Below, one piece after another: positions 36,310-50,420 of a stretch of 64,000 nucleotides of DNA. Each line of letters begins with the position of its first letter. Within the stretch, counting starts at the first letter, position 1. Location: contig JAQFVV010000318.1 in NCBI GenBank assembly GCA_028023455.1, positions 374,001-438,000 of the forward strand. Reading direction: 5' to 3'. This stretch comes from Epiperipatus broadwayi. Taxonomy: Eukaryota; Onychophora; Udeonychophora; Euonychophora; Peripatidae. Made by a program: the position numbers and the translations under genes. Below the pieces are notes generated by a model, which was not told the DNA's origin, ran no database searches, and worked only from the letters and a program-made list of their open reading frames with translations.

Positions 36310-37645
36310 GTTCAAAGCTTTGCAATCAATCTGTGTGGCATTGTCATCATATTATTTAATGCAGCAGTCTGAGATGTTGTCTCGTCAGATATGGTAATCT
36401 GTGCCCATGTGTCCACAAGAGATGCTCTGGCACAATGAGGCAATCTCTATTCTTCATGTTTATTAGTATTTTTTAAAAACTTCTCCAAGGATCACTATGC
36501 CCTTGTCTGAAGATATGCTGGCACCAGGTGATCCATAAGGCATGTAATAAAGATGCTGCTAGCCTGATAGTTGCATATTTTCCTTCTTTCATTGATCAAT
36601 CAATTGACAGAACATTGCCACAGCCAGAGGAAATGCTTGCAATAATTTTGTTTCTAGTGTATCTCAAGTATGAGCAAGCATAAAAGATGTGCTTCAACAT
36701 TTCTTCATGTATATTACAAAGTTTACACATGGAGCTTATTTGATGAAATCCTCTTTGCATCACCAAAAAGTGACTGGTGGGCAAAGAGGACAAGTTACAC
36801 TTGATTATAAAGTCAACCAGCTTTGGTCCTATACACCAGTATCTTGACTTCCTGAGTATTTGTTTCACTGACAGTCTTAATTGGGTAGATATTGCGTGGA
36901 TTGATTTGGGAAAAGGAGTTTATACACTTCCCAGTATGATTGCTTTGTTTTCTCCGATGGTCAGTCACTGAAAAGTCCCTAATTGATCTTGTAGCTCTTT
37001 GACTTATTTACTGGGTATTGGTGGTGGTGTATCTGTGAGCTCCACTGAGTCTTCACTCTGATCCTGTTCTCTTTTATTGTAGATTTTTCTGAGCATTGAA
37101 AGTGCTCTTTTAACAAAAAACATCTTGGCAGCATGGAGATCAAGTCCATTCACGTCACGTGGTCTCTGCATCTTGGCCAGACTGATGGATACAGTTTTTC
37201 TCTTCCACATCATCTTGGTGCAGGCTGAATTTATAGCATACTGAAATTCCTTGGTCGGTTTGAAGATGGGCAAGTAGTAATTTATATGTGGAAACACCGC
37301 CACCTTGCCTGGGAGTGAGTGGGATATCATTGAAAGAGAGTTTGTTATCTTCTTGGTTGTGTCCAAAATATCCTGCTGGATGGTCCTCCTCATCACTGTT
37401 TTGAAGAGGGCCATTGGGAACCCAAGAAATTTCTGTGGATTTCCCATATATCTTGATGGTACTATAACACCTCTACTGATTTTCCAGACCACAGATTTGT
37501 CTGGGTTGATAGGCCAGAGTGAATTCACCAGCATACTTGTCCAGCAGTTGGTATAGCCTTGGCAGGTATTCTCGAAGGGAGGGAGATGGTAACATCATCC
37601 ACATATGAAATGTGGTGGAGCTCCTCCCTTAGTACCAGTACAAAG
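36310..37645 (-). pseudogene. 5'-truncated Tx1/L1-like LINE, C-terminal half of ORF2
   Basis: Read on the minus strand, the fragment starts inside the reverse transcriptase: HHISYVDDVTISL with the catalytic YVDD at 37594-37605. It continues through the thumb region (MGNPQKFLGFPM, near 37430-37470; INYYLPIFKPTKE; the basic WKRKTVS stretch) and an aromatic/charged stretch. It ends with a zinc-finger-like CKLCNIHEEMLKHIFYAC block (about 36665-36725; C-x2-C ... H-x3-C) and a tryptophan-containing tail. This order fits Tx1/L1-type LINEs with a zf-RVT domain. Frames break near 37535 and 36990. The base composition is clearly less AT-rich than its neighbours, suggesting a fairly recent insertion or a different source composition. 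Confidence 0.8.
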
Positions 37646-40600
37646 ATTTTTTGTACAAATTATCCAACATTACAGCAATTGTTTGTGCAAAAACTTTCCA
37701 TTTTATGATAAAAATGATATAAGACACAATTGAACCCATCTCTTAACATAATTGTATGAATTCACATATTCCCAAATTTGAAGTTATTATTAACTATTTC
37801 CTGATGGGGAATTGTAAGATTAGCTCATTGAAAATATACCAAAAATCAGATCATATTCACAAGAACTTTTCATGAAGCTTTTACATCACAATTATGAAAT
37901 TTTTATATATCTTTTATATGTCTAAATATTCATCTAATTAGTAAACTTTGTATTAGATATGCATTTTAAATTAATTATGAACCGATCTTTTAAATTGTTA
38001 GTGTCTCATAGCAAAGTGTTTAATACATTCATATTTCAAGTTCAATATGGTGTACAATAGACCATAGATAATTTAACTTATCACCTAGGAAATGGAGTGA
38101 GTCAAATAAACATTAATATGCTGATTATAAAACAAAAAAATACACTCATAATATGAGGCCATCTATTATTAATTAAATCATTTCTCTAAAACCTTCATTA
38201 TTGACTCATAAGCAAATTAATTCATAATCATATAATCTACTGCCTAATGAAATATTATAATGGAGGAAATATTTTTTCAATTTACTTCTATACCTGAAAA
38301 CTACTTAATCATTCATAAATTTCAGCCAGCATATATATAAAATCTATGTTTCGCATGTAAATAAAAACCATTGTTTTTAAAATATAAACAGATTTTCAAC
38401 CTATAATGTTTATTTTAATTAGCTTAACACAATAATGTTATAAAAATACCAGATTTTATCAATTTATATATTGAATATTAATAATAAAAACATTCGTATT
38501 AATAAAAGTTATTTTACTATTAATAATAATAACGACTATATGTTTACAATCATCTCTTGTTAAAATCAGCTTCTTAAGCAAAATAACTTAAAATTTAAAT
38601 TATGTAAAAAGAATATATTAAATTACAAAAAGGAAGTATTTTATTGTTTAACACTATTATTATGGTTGCAAAATGCAAACCTTAGTTTCCTTTCACAACC
38701 AATTTTCTCCACTATAATTATTTTAATATTTTTTTTTTTTTTTAAAAAAAAGTCAGATAATAAAAACAATTTTTAAGACCCGAGTCTAATCATAGTTCAC
38801 AAGTTTATACATGTTAATATCTTTTCTCATATAAGCTTAAAAAAAATTATATCTTCAACAACAGTAGTGTAACATCAACAATGAAAGTCATTTGTATTTT
38901 ATTGACAGGACACCCTCACTCATCTAATCAATCCAGATTAATATGTAATCTCTATTCTCCAAATAGTAATAGATATACATCTATTAACCCATAATTAAAA
39001 AGTTAGCTAGATTGGAAATGAATCAACTATAAAAGTAAAACTATAAGTTTGCTTATGGGCTGGAAAAATTTTCAAAGTTTTAGTCAGACCGAACTTGAAT
39101 TCCAGCTTACAGCTAATCTAATGAGATTTTACGCTTGAAAAGCTGGTTTTAATATATACATATAATTAGTAAATTCACTAAGACATAAAGCCAATTAATA
39201 AAGCTGGTACTACCTTTATTGTTAAAGGAGGTTGCCTTGACTACAGGTTGAGATTGCTAATTGCTTAAGAGTTGTTGTTAGCAATTAATAAATTCAAAAA
39301 CACATATAAACATATAGTTAGTTGCTTGGGTGATCACTTGGTATCCAAGTACAAATGGCAGATTCAGAACAAATCTTGTAACTTTTGGTTCTAGTATCTG
39401 CCACTCTATCACTGCTCCCACACTGCATTATATCTAAAATAATTTGACTGCTCTATTTTAAAATGTATTATTTTTATCAAATGCTAGATAATTAATAAGG
39501 ATGATGAAAATTTAATTAAAAATTTCGAATTATTTTTTTTAACCTTATTAGTAAAATTCTTTATTTACTTATCTTTTTATTTTTTAACCTTCTACAATTT
39601 TTTTCAACATGTAGTTCATATTTTTCTTACTTTAAATACATGTGTAAGGCAATTCATTTTCATCCTATTTTTAATTTTTTTTTTTTTTTACTTTTTTAAA
39701 AATGTTTACACTGTTAAGTTTATCCTTAGAATTTATTCCTTTAATTTTCTCCAAATTTATAATCTTTAAATTTCAGCATGTTGTATTCTACTTTCCTAAT
39801 TATCCAGTTCTCATTTTCATATAAAGCTGCACCACATAACATATGCCAAGCCTCTTTTTCAATTAACTCCAAATAATATTTCAAGCTTTTAAATTTTTAT
39901 GTAGTTATTATTTTCACTTTAATTTCATTATCATCAATTCTTCAATTTTATAAACATTAAAAAATAATCATATAAACAATTATTCAAAATATTAAATAAA
40001 ATCCGAGCATTCAAGTGACAGGACAAACATACCAGTTTATTTCAGTTGATTATCTGAGATTTGTTTAAAATTTATTCAGTTAGAATTGATAGGGAAATTT
40101 TTATTTTTTGAATTTATCTTTATCACAACTATCACATAAGTCAATGAAAACCCTGCTCTATAACTTTCTGTTCATTGTTTACTTTTTATAATTTTCACCT
40201 CACCACATCAGTTTTAGTTACATTTATTTTTATCTTAAACTTTTTATAAGTTTTGTTAATACCATTCTTATTATGTGTAATTATTGCCATATCATTAGAA
40301 AAATCTGATACTGAGAATTCTTCTTCATTAAAACAACATTTTTAAACAATATATCTCTATAAACATCATACTAAACAATATATAATATCATTCCCTGCCT
40401 TGTACTCTTTTCTACATCACTCTCTTCTATTAAAAAACAGTTTATAGCCATATTTTAATTTTTATGAATATATTTTAATACTATTTTTAGTATAAACATT
40501 TCTATATACTTTTTACAAAATAATCAACAAAATAAATCAATTTATTATACAAAAGACCTTTTATGATTTAATGTAATAAATATTAATCTCTTTTTTGCCT

Positions 40601-43600
40601 CTCTAAACAAAATTCAATATTAGTTCTTATCATTTCAATTGTATTTCTTATTCTTTAAATTATTTTAAATCCAAGTGCTCTTCAGGTCAAAGCATGTATA
40701 AACTACTAAATATCAATCTATTTAAGATGTTATCAATGATTTATTTGTATGTAAAATTATATAAATATTCTAAATAACTTATGTTTTACTACATCAGGTT
40801 TTTTTCTAGCAGAATCATAAATGATAACAAGTGCAATGTTCATTCTTCTGAGTCATAGATTATATTATATTTATCAATAAATTCTTTTAAAGACTTTCCT
40901 CTCAAGACCATTAGTAATCCAGATAAATTTTATTAATTTCATTTCAGTTAAATCTTTTATAACTTTTATTTTCTTATTATTGTACAATTGGTTATATTCT
41001 TGTACAATATACCTGACTTTCTTCTTTAATTGATAAAGACAAAATATCTTATTACTCAATTATATAAATTTCTCTATTTTCAGTGCATATACTTTTAACT
41101 AATAATTTGTCTTTCTATTTTCAATAATTAGTTCATTTCTGTAACCTTGCTTACCACATTCAAACTTTTTATTTTATATATATATTAAAATCAACTCTAC
41201 TTTTTTTTGTTGTTGTTTCATTAATCCTCCATCAGATGTCAGAAAAAAAAGTACCTTACAGAAAATATAAAAAATGTTAAGTAGAAAATTGGACTTGCTA
41301 ATAACTCAGAATATTGTTTTATACTTAAAACATACCTCAAATCAAGATCTTTTTTCTGGATGTTTAATCAAGAATCTACAATCAAAGAATTATGACATAA
41401 AAATGTTTTATAAATTTTTAAAAAGGTTATTTTTCAGATCTATCAGTACAACCAATTGAAATGTTACAAGATTTTTATCACTAGATTCAATTGCTTCATA
41501 GGGAAATTTAATAACCACCAACCTATATAGATATGGACAAACACAAAACATGAATCACATAATTAATGATTGTCAAATCTATAATTACACTGACAGAATT
41601 AATGGATATTATAAAGTTATTATAAAATTTATCTCCTAAGTTGGATTCTTTACATGTTCCTTTATGATATTTGCTAATAATTAAGCTGCCTGAAAAAAAA
41701 ACCATCCATACAATAAATAAATAATTTTACTTTTTTTTTGTACATTTCTGTATTCCATTTTTAACTAGGTCTAAGTTTACTGATAAATCTTTAATATAAA
41801 TTTATACCTTCTACATAATTTATATTTCTTAATTCTTTTTTATGTCTTTATTGCAGCATCTTATTTTTATTTATCAGGCAACTACTTTTTATGTTCCAGA
41901 ACACCAGATAATATTTCCTTGATGCTGATTTTCAATTTATCAATTTTTTTTTCCTTTTGAAATTTTTCTTTAAACAAAAACCTTATCCTAATAAATAATC
42001 ACCTGATAATCAAATCATATTTTAAAATAAATTTATAGATAAAAATAGACAGCATATATATGGGAAGAGATTTCCTTATATCTGGTGCATTTCTTATGTA
42101 AAATAAAAGGTTATGGTAAATGAACCATAAGTTTAGCATTTGTGGAAATATAATATTCCTTTGCATCTATTATGAATGCTATATCATATTTCAATTGTGT
42201 TTGTTTGAAATCAGAACATCAACACTTATCTGATTAATCCAGACTATTCTGATAACTTTTCATTCTAGCTAATGATAGATACTAATTAAGGCACAATTAA
42301 TTAAAAAAAAACTTTACAAAATAAACATTTCTAATATTCTATTTTTTACACTTGTTTATTATAAATTAACAACCAAAAATATTAAAGCTTCAGCCTCACT
42401 ATTGGTAGCGTTCTTAAAAATGGTTTACTTTTTTCATTTATTGGAGATTATTCTATCTCTTCTTCTATTTATTGTTATCAAACTACAATCAAGAAGATAT
42501 CCATTACTATAGAAGTAGTTTGTTACGATTAAAAATACTGAAAAAAAAGTAGAAATATAAAAAAAGTTCCTTCAAGACAAATAAGAATTTTAATTTCTGC
42601 AGACATAACCAGATTTGCATCAACCAAATCACTAATCATTATCATCTAAAATAGATTGAATACTTTTGGAGATTCCACAGCAGTTTTATCAAAGAGTTTA
42701 CAATGATATACAAAACATGTTATAGAGGCTGAAATTAATATCTTTGAATTAAATAGGTTTTACTTGAGAAGTAAAAAAACAAAGATCAATATCAAGAAAT
42801 TTCACACTAAATGCAATATAAAATCACATTTAGCAAGATTCATAGAAGTTTTAATTTCAGAAATAATTAATCATGACTCAAGAAAACTTTAATTTTTATT
42901 TACTATGCAACTTCACATCGATAAATTCGCAGCATTAGTGAATTTATTTTTGTAATTATACTGCAGCATATATTTCTCCATTATGACAATATTAGACCTT
43001 AGCAGCAAATATTTTTTATTAAAATAAAATGCATCAATTTTTTTATTTTTATTGAACTTAACTAAAGCATGAAAATTGTATTCAAAACCAATTTCTAATT
43101 TGAAAGAGATTAATCATTTACATCTTGCTTAACATTTAAAAAGTATTTTTATTGTTTTTTTTTTAATTTATCAATAAGTATTGATAGATGTTTTATATAA
43201 ACATTGTTCAGTAGAAACTGATCTTTCTAGAAGAAAATGATTTGTTTGCAAATGTGATCCTACAATAAAATATGTATATCATAAAAATTAGAAGTAATCA
43301 TATGGCATCTACAAAAAATCTGATAACAAACAATGAGATAAATTACAATCTATGTATAAAAAAAAACAAATATATGAATTCAAAAGCATGCCTGAATAAA
43401 TACTGTAGCAATTTCTAAGAAGACAGATAACTAAGTATCATCACCAAAGATAGAACAACATATTATAAAGGATGTAAAACAAATAATAGAAAAGTATATT
43501 CTTATCAAGTTGAACAATTCTGTAATAACTCATGTTCACCATAAGAAATCATGAAACAGAGAAGTTGAACTATATTTTTTTGGAACTCAAAAAATTAAAA

Positions 43601-44288
43601 AAATAATTATCATAGTAATTACTGTGGCTATTTTTAGAATTGTTCATAAAATTCTTTTGCAGTAAGCCATAATTAATTACAAATGTTCTCTTATTTAGTA
43701 ATATAATTCATAATGGTCAGTTTTAGCTAACATATCATGTATGAATGAACCATGATATCAAATATCCATAAAATAATTATGCATTATTTAGTCAACATTA
43801 TAAAAATTATAATTACTATTTTAGTTTTCATTCAGTTTAAAAGGAAATAAATATTAATAAATAACTTATTCACTTCATTTCACAAAAAATCTAATTCCAA
43901 CCATTAATAAATAACATTAACTTATTATAGAGAATTTGTGAAAAACAGATTCATAGAAGAGAAGGACTGAAATCTCTGGTGGACTTTTCAACAATTTATG
44001 TTAACCATAAGAAATCATTAACTTTGTAAATTGGACTCCAGTTTTTGGATTTCAAAGATTAAAAGCAAAAGCTATTGCAATGGATTTGCACACTAAATAT
44101 TTATGACATAATTTTTAAATAAGTTTATTTAAATATCATCTTCAAAAAACATGTAATAGTATTATTAATAAATACAGTTACTAGTATGTTTGATTGTCAA
44201 AATTTGACTATCTCCAATCCATTTTTCTAGATCTCAAATGCATGTATGACAATGATCAATATCTTCTAATTTAATAAAAATAATATAA
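37646..44288. other. AT-rich non-coding sequence
   Basis: About 6.6 kb with no recognisable gene. A faint relic of family F (CAACACTTATC ... AATCCAGA) may lie at about 42205-42245. A short palindromic GGCAGAT..ATCTGCC segment lies at about 39357-39405. Confidence 0.45.
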
Positions 44289-45275
44289 CAATAAATTGTC
44301 TTGTCTCAGTAAAAATTTTACTGGTTAATTGCTACTTTTTGGTAGCAGCTATATATGTTGCACTTTTTAAAAATTATCAGTCATTTTCTAAGTGATTTTG
44401 TTCAAATCTGAATCACATTCAAAATCTGTTAATATTTGAAAATGGTTTGGGAGTTCTAATTTAAATTCATTGGTATGTTTCTGATGATTAGGAATATCAA
44501 CTGTGAATACTATTTTTCTTAATAATTTTTGTTCTCTAGTTTTACATTAACATGTATTTTGCATATGACTAATTGAAGATCACTTCCTGTGTTGAAAATT
44601 ATTAAAGAACATTAAGAGCTTGAAATATATATTTTCTATTAATCGAAGTATAATCCAATTTTGATATACCATCATTTGGATGCTTCCATATCCATTTCCA
44701 TTTAACATTTTTTTCAAAAAAATAATTCATAGTACAAAGTTTTTATTTTCTGCAAATTCCACAAGTCTATGCCTTCTCTCATTTCTATCACCATAACTAA
44801 ATTTATTTACAGCACTTTCATCTTTCAATTGTTTTTCAATTCTAGTAATGAATTCTCCCATGACAATTTTAAAATGTTGTTTGGTCTTTTAATAAAGTAT
44901 TTTGTACATCCATATAAAAATCCTCTACTTCTTTATCACAATGAAAACTTGTTGGGGTATAAACTTGATTTATCTACATTTGATATCTACCATTAAATTG
45001 AATGACTAATTTTGCCACTCTGATACATTATCAATCATCATAACGTTATTCTTCCATTTTTTATTTATACTGAATCCTACTCAACTTGTATTTCTAATGT
45101 GTAAGTCTTTGTAGCACATCACATGTCCACTTTTTAAATCAATTGTCTCTTCAGCTTTTCTTCTAAGTTTACCATTTCAAATAATATCCTATTTAATATT
45201 AGACAATTGTTCTTCCAATTTTCACAATCTTTTTTCATTTGGACATTATCTGCAGTTCTAAGTATCTAAATAAAA
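44289..45275 (-). mobile_element. Inverted 5' part of an RTE-like LINE copy (endonuclease region)
   Basis: On the minus strand this matches the full-length element from about 30770 to 31757: TTTATTTAGATACTTAGAAC at its start, then QVYTPTS, MGE.ITRIE in place of MGDFNARIG, and GSD.QLV. It carries numerous stops. It lies head-to-head with the plus-oriented 3' part that begins at the next base. The two source breakpoints are adjacent, so one element was inverted at its 5' end rather than two elements inserting side by side. Confidence 0.8.
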
Positions 45276-46760
45276 AGATGTCACAAAACATAAAAATGAT
45301 ACATTAAAAAGAACTGAATATCTTGAATTTTGTAAAATGATTTGAAAAAAACTTAATAACAATATAAGAAAGTATAATTGTGAGCTAATAAGAAAAGTTA
45401 TAGAAGAGAATAAAAGTCTCAAGAGTATAAAACAACATCTCAGTATTGATAGAAAACTTATTTCTGCAATAAGAAAAAAGATGGAACTATTATTCAAAAG
45501 AGAGATGACATCATGAAATATGTAGAAGAATTATGTCAATATTAGAAATAAAAAACAAAAAAAAGTATCTCCTACAGTTACTAAATTTTTGAATTGGCCA
45601 GGAGTGAGACATGTAATTAAATTTATAAAGAAGGGAAAGGCTCCAGATAATTATAAAATTATAATCAATATCTTAAAAGAAGCAGATGAAGAAATAGAAA
45701 TATTTTTGAAAAAGATATATACCAAATGTCTAAATGATAAAGAAGTATCAATTGATTGGAGGAATGCAGTATTAACATTAATAAAAGTGATAAAGAACAT
45801 ATTAGAAATTACATACTTATCAGTCTTTTATTAGTTCCATACCAAATTTTTATCAAGATAATTACAACTCATCTACAGTGAATTTTGGATTTTAACCAAC
45901 TAAAAAAAAAAACAACAACCTGGATTTTAAAATGGTTTTAATACAGTGAATCATATCCAAGCATTGAGAGAACTTGTAAAAATGACCAATAAATATGAAT
46001 TGCTATTATACTTTGGATTTGTAGATTATAAAAAAATATTTTATTTTATAAGCATTTTTTTTTTATGATTAAAGCATTGGATCATCAAGGTATATATTCA
46101 GGATATTGTCATATTCTGAGGAATATTTATAGAAATTCAACAGCAACAATTAGATTACATAATGATACTAAAAAAATTAGCATTGAGAAAGGTATATGAC
46201 AGAGTGATTCCATATCTCCAAAACTTTTTACAGCAATTTTGCAAGAAATATTTTGTAGATTAAAATGGAAAGCTAAGAAAGTAAACTTTTATGGAGATTA
46301 TTTAAGTCATCTAGATTTTGAAGATACTGTAGTTGTTTTGAGAATAATATTTTTTAGAGCTTCCAGAAATATTGCAAGTTTTATCAGATGAAAATAATAA
46401 AGTAGGACTAAAAATAAATGTTAATGGATTTTCTCAAAAAAAGAAAATAAAGATTGATAATAATGAATTACAAGAAGTTAATGACTGCAAATACCTTGGT
46501 CAAATTATTACTACAGATGGAAACATAATGGATGAAATTAATCATAGAATTAAACTTAGTTGTAATGCTTTTGGTAGAAATAACTTAATATTATAAAAAA
46601 AAGTATGGCTATGTGTTTGAAAAAGGTTTTTAATAAATGTGTTTTACCAGTTCTTAGTTTTATATCTTAAACTTGAATATTTAATGGAAGAGAAACACAG
46701 AAATGTCAGAACATTCAGTGAAGTATGGAGAGATGCATATTAAAAGTAATAAGAAAAAAT

Positions 46761-46794
<34 letters not shown>

Positions 46795-47128
46795 ACCATA
46801 TATATATATATATATATATATGGGTGAGAGAACAAACAAACTTACTGACATCCTTTAAATAATTAAAAGACTAAAGTAGAGATGGGTTTTTCATATTGCT
46901 AGAAAAGATGGTAATAGATGAACAAATGAAATCTTAAATTAGATTCTAAGAGATTGTAAAAGACCTAGTAAGTAATCACATGTAAGACGGACAAATGAAA
47001 TAAGGAAGCATGCTGGAGTGATGTGAGAAAATGGGCTACAGATTGCAGAAGATGGATTGAATTTGGAGAAAAATTTTCATTCTGCAGTAAATTGATAATG
47101 ATTGAAAATAATGATTATGATGATGGAT
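45276..47128 (+). mobile_element. 3' part of the same RTE-like LINE copy (reverse transcriptase region)
   Basis: Matches the full-length element from about 31758 to its 3' end. Visible blocks are KAPDNYKI (45640-45665), GFVDYKK (46016-46036, motif A with the second aspartate lost), SISPKLF (46215-46236), and LGQIITTDGNIMDEINHRIK (about 46494-46553). It retains the ~15-20 codons after the AGF block that the 30-kb copy lacks. The catalytic FADD is altered to FEDT. A (TA)n expansion at 46763-46821 interrupts the C-terminal part. The 3' end has degraded GAT repeats. Confidence 0.82.
46763..46821. repeat. (TA)n microsatellite inside RTE copy
   Basis: Two (TA)n blocks separated by TGACCA. They replace the segment that reads GAAAATGCAATGCATGG in the full-length LINE, so the expansion occurred after insertion. 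Confidence 0.9.
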
Positions 47129-47636
47129 AAATTATTTCTATTACTTCTATTTTTAACTATTTTTCCAATAAAGGAATAATTAATTATTAGCAATTATTCA
47201 TCAAAAAAATTTTCTAGTCTTTTCTGTTAGAACAAATAATCAATTTATTAATGATATAAATGTAATACAAAATATAATTGATTATATAGCGGTATATTAA
47301 CATTCTTTTATAGCTTTGTTAATAATAAGGCATAAAATATATTATCTGAGAAAAATTGATTTATTGATTCTGATTTTAATAAGATTTGTCATCTTGTGAT
47401 TGGTCAGTAATTGCAAATATCTTTTTAAAAATTACAAATCTGTACTTAGATTACCATCAGATTTTCATACAAAAAAACCATAACATATTAATAAAAAAAA
47501 TCAATAATAAATTACAACACATCAGTTAAGAAACAATGTTTTTACTTCTAAAAGCAAAATTATCAATGCAATTACAGAAGACAAATTAAATTTTGTTGTG
47601 ACCTAATGGTCTATACTTTATAATAAAATAAATAAA
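47129..47636. other. AT-rich non-coding sequence
   Basis: No gene or repeat recognised. Confidence 0.45.
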
Positions 47637-47996
47637 TAAATTTAACAACTTTAACACTTTACATAGACATATAATATTATATAAATAAACAACTTAAAAA
47701 ATATATAAAACAATATATATTTTAGCTTTATAAATACTATTTACATATTTACATTAATTTGTTATATCTTCCAATTATTTAACAAAGCCCACTTTTCTCC
47801 TAATTAAAGGTCCAGAAAAATTAGAAAGAGGAAAGTGGGCTTTGTTAAATAATTGGAAGATATAGAAAATTAATGTAAATATGTAAATAGTATTTATAAA
47901 GATAATTTTTTTAGTTTATATATATATATTTTAAGTTGTTTAATTACATAATGTAAATTATATGTATATGTAAGTTGTTAAAGTTTGTTAAATTTA
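47637..47996. mobile_element. 360-bp foldback element (near-complete palindrome)
   Basis: Arms of roughly 165 bp mirror each other around a centre at about 47808-47833. The inner arm CAACAAAGCCCACTTT is matched by AAAGTGGGCTTTGTT, and the outer arms TAAATTTAACAACTTTAACA by TTGTTAAAGTTTGTTAAATTTA. The inner halves are nearly identical while the outer ends have indels. The inner loop itself can pair (CTAATT/AATTAG). No coding capacity; a MITE-like element is likely. Confidence 0.8.
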
Positions 47997-50420
47997 TGCA
48001 CATGTAAATAATGTCTAGTAGATTGAGTGGATATAATGAATTGATCATGTGATTTGTATAATTAAATATCTTGAGAAGGTCTCAATGGAAATGAAAGCCA
48101 GTTTGATAAATATTAAACTATAATTATCATTAGTTGTTTATTTCAATCTTATTTAGATTGATTATTTAAGTTTATACATATATTACGACATTGTGGACTA
48201 ATAAGTTATATTGAATATTTGGCCATTATAATTACTTTATAAGAATTGTGAGCATCTGAAATAATAGAGTTAGGCACAATCTATGGACCTTCAGTTTCAT
48301 AGTTTGTTAATATATCCCTGCATCAAATCACATAAGGCAAACAATCCTGTTGTTTATTATTCAGGATTAATTATATTGAACCATTTAATCCTCTAAAATA
48401 TGAACTTTGAAAAAATAGATAAAGGAAAACTTTTCTCCAGTTTCAAACTTTTTAATTAATTTTAACTCCAACTTTGCATCCAAAAGGTAACAAATGCAAA
48501 TCTGTTTTTTAATTTGCTGTAATTTTAGAACATTTGTTATAAAATACAGTTTTATAATTCTTTAACTTACGAATACTTTACGAATACTTTTTTCAAATTT
48601 TTTTCTTTTATATACGTGTAAGAGAAAAAGTCTGTTCATAGTTTTAAAGCATTTATTTGAGAAATAAAAATTCGAGAAATACAGAATCAATAAATATAAA
48701 ACTATTTTGAAGAGTAAATATATTTTGTAAATACTTTTAGGTCTTCATCATAAAAACAAGTGAATCTGTAATCTCTGAACCACTGGAATGAAGATTATTT
48801 TGCTAAAAAAGATGCAAATTTATAATGACTTTATTTAAATATGAATAAAATTTAAATAAGATGTGGAGGATTAGGAATAGTGAAGCACTAAGAGATAAAA
48901 AAAAATTATAAATTATAATATGAAAGTCAATGATTTTTATTTTCAAGCGTCAATTTACTCCTCTCCCAACCTTTCCGTTATTTAATAAACACGTAATGAT
49001 TATTATTATAAAAAAAAAGAATGGAGAAATATGGAAGTTGTCTATCTATAAGAAAGCCAATGATATTAGAATGTACTAAATGTGGTTTTTATTTATCTAT
49101 TCATACTGCTTACTGATTTTTAACACCAAAGCAGCAAGCAAAGCACATAAATTCTTTGATTCATTTTTTTATTTATTTCTAGCCAATTTTCTAAATCAAC
49201 AAATAGACTATTTTCTCAAGACAAAATTAAATGATAAAAATAATTAAAAGTAATTGAAGAGAAAACTCATTTGAGCAATTTATCCTGGCAATAAGAATAG
49301 TTGATTTAAATAATAGTTTTCTGAGTATATTCTTAATTAAGTAAAAGAAAGGCAGAAAATCTCAAGTCAATTCAATAGAATATAATAATCATATAATCAT
49401 GTTGTTGATTTCTTACAGGATATTTGAGTATCCAAAGTTGACCGTAAAATTTCCATATTTAATTTACCAAATATTTTTTTTTATTGTTCTCAACTGAAGA
49501 CTGATCCAAGAATCTTTAGTTTCTATTAATCTATCATTGTGTTAAATCATCCAGTAGTCAATGCTCAGTCCATCACTTGCTCTACTGAAAAACTGACAAA
49601 TGATTAAAAAGAAACTTTGAATAATAGTAACACAAAAAATAAATATAAATTATCATAAGAAGCAGGTCATTATTTTTATTTAAACAAAAAAGAAGTCACA
49701 TAGTTGTGGAAGACTTGGAAAAAATAATCAAAATTTAAGAGATGCATTTGATTACAATTTTTTTGTTGAAAAAGCTGAAAACAAATTCAATTTTCAGAAT
49801 GCAGTTTTCATAACTTTGATCAGGTAATTATTTATATATGCAGATATAAATATTACAGTTATTATAAATTTAGCAATTTCTAAGATTTAGACAAGATTAG
49901 GAAAACTCTTCAAATTTTCATTACTAAGGTTTAGTTCTTTAGCATATTTTGACAATTTAATTAAATAACATTTATGTTTACTAAATAAAACATATATAGA
50001 CATTAAACATAACAAACTCAGTATAGTAAATAAACACACACAAATATATATATATATTAAAATAAAATGTAAGCAGATAAGAGATCATTAAGATAAGGCT
50101 TACAGCTTTACCAGCAGCTTATTATATATGAATATTGGAGGTTTTCTAATTACCAGTCAATGATGATAATAATGATTATTTTTCTGTATTTTCTTTTATC
50201 TTAACTAGATAGCCACTTATAAAGTAATATTAGATGGTTAAATGGATTAGTTCTGGATAGGCTACAAGAAAAAGAAAAGGTTGAGTTTATTCATAACCTG
50301 TGAAAATTCAAATTATATTTAGTTCAGATTCCAATTCTACAAAATATGCACAAAAATTGAATAGTTTACTGCCTGAAATTTTATAAGTATGACAGGCAAA
50401 AAAACACCAAATTATATAAC
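47997..50420. other. AT-rich non-coding sequence
   Basis: No gene recognised. Confidence 0.45.

Noticed and set aside
42205-42245. CAACACTTATC ... AATCCAGA, a possible extra copy of family F
   Set aside because: The match covers only about 35 bp with gaps, and the hammerhead core is not recognisable; noted only as a faint relic.
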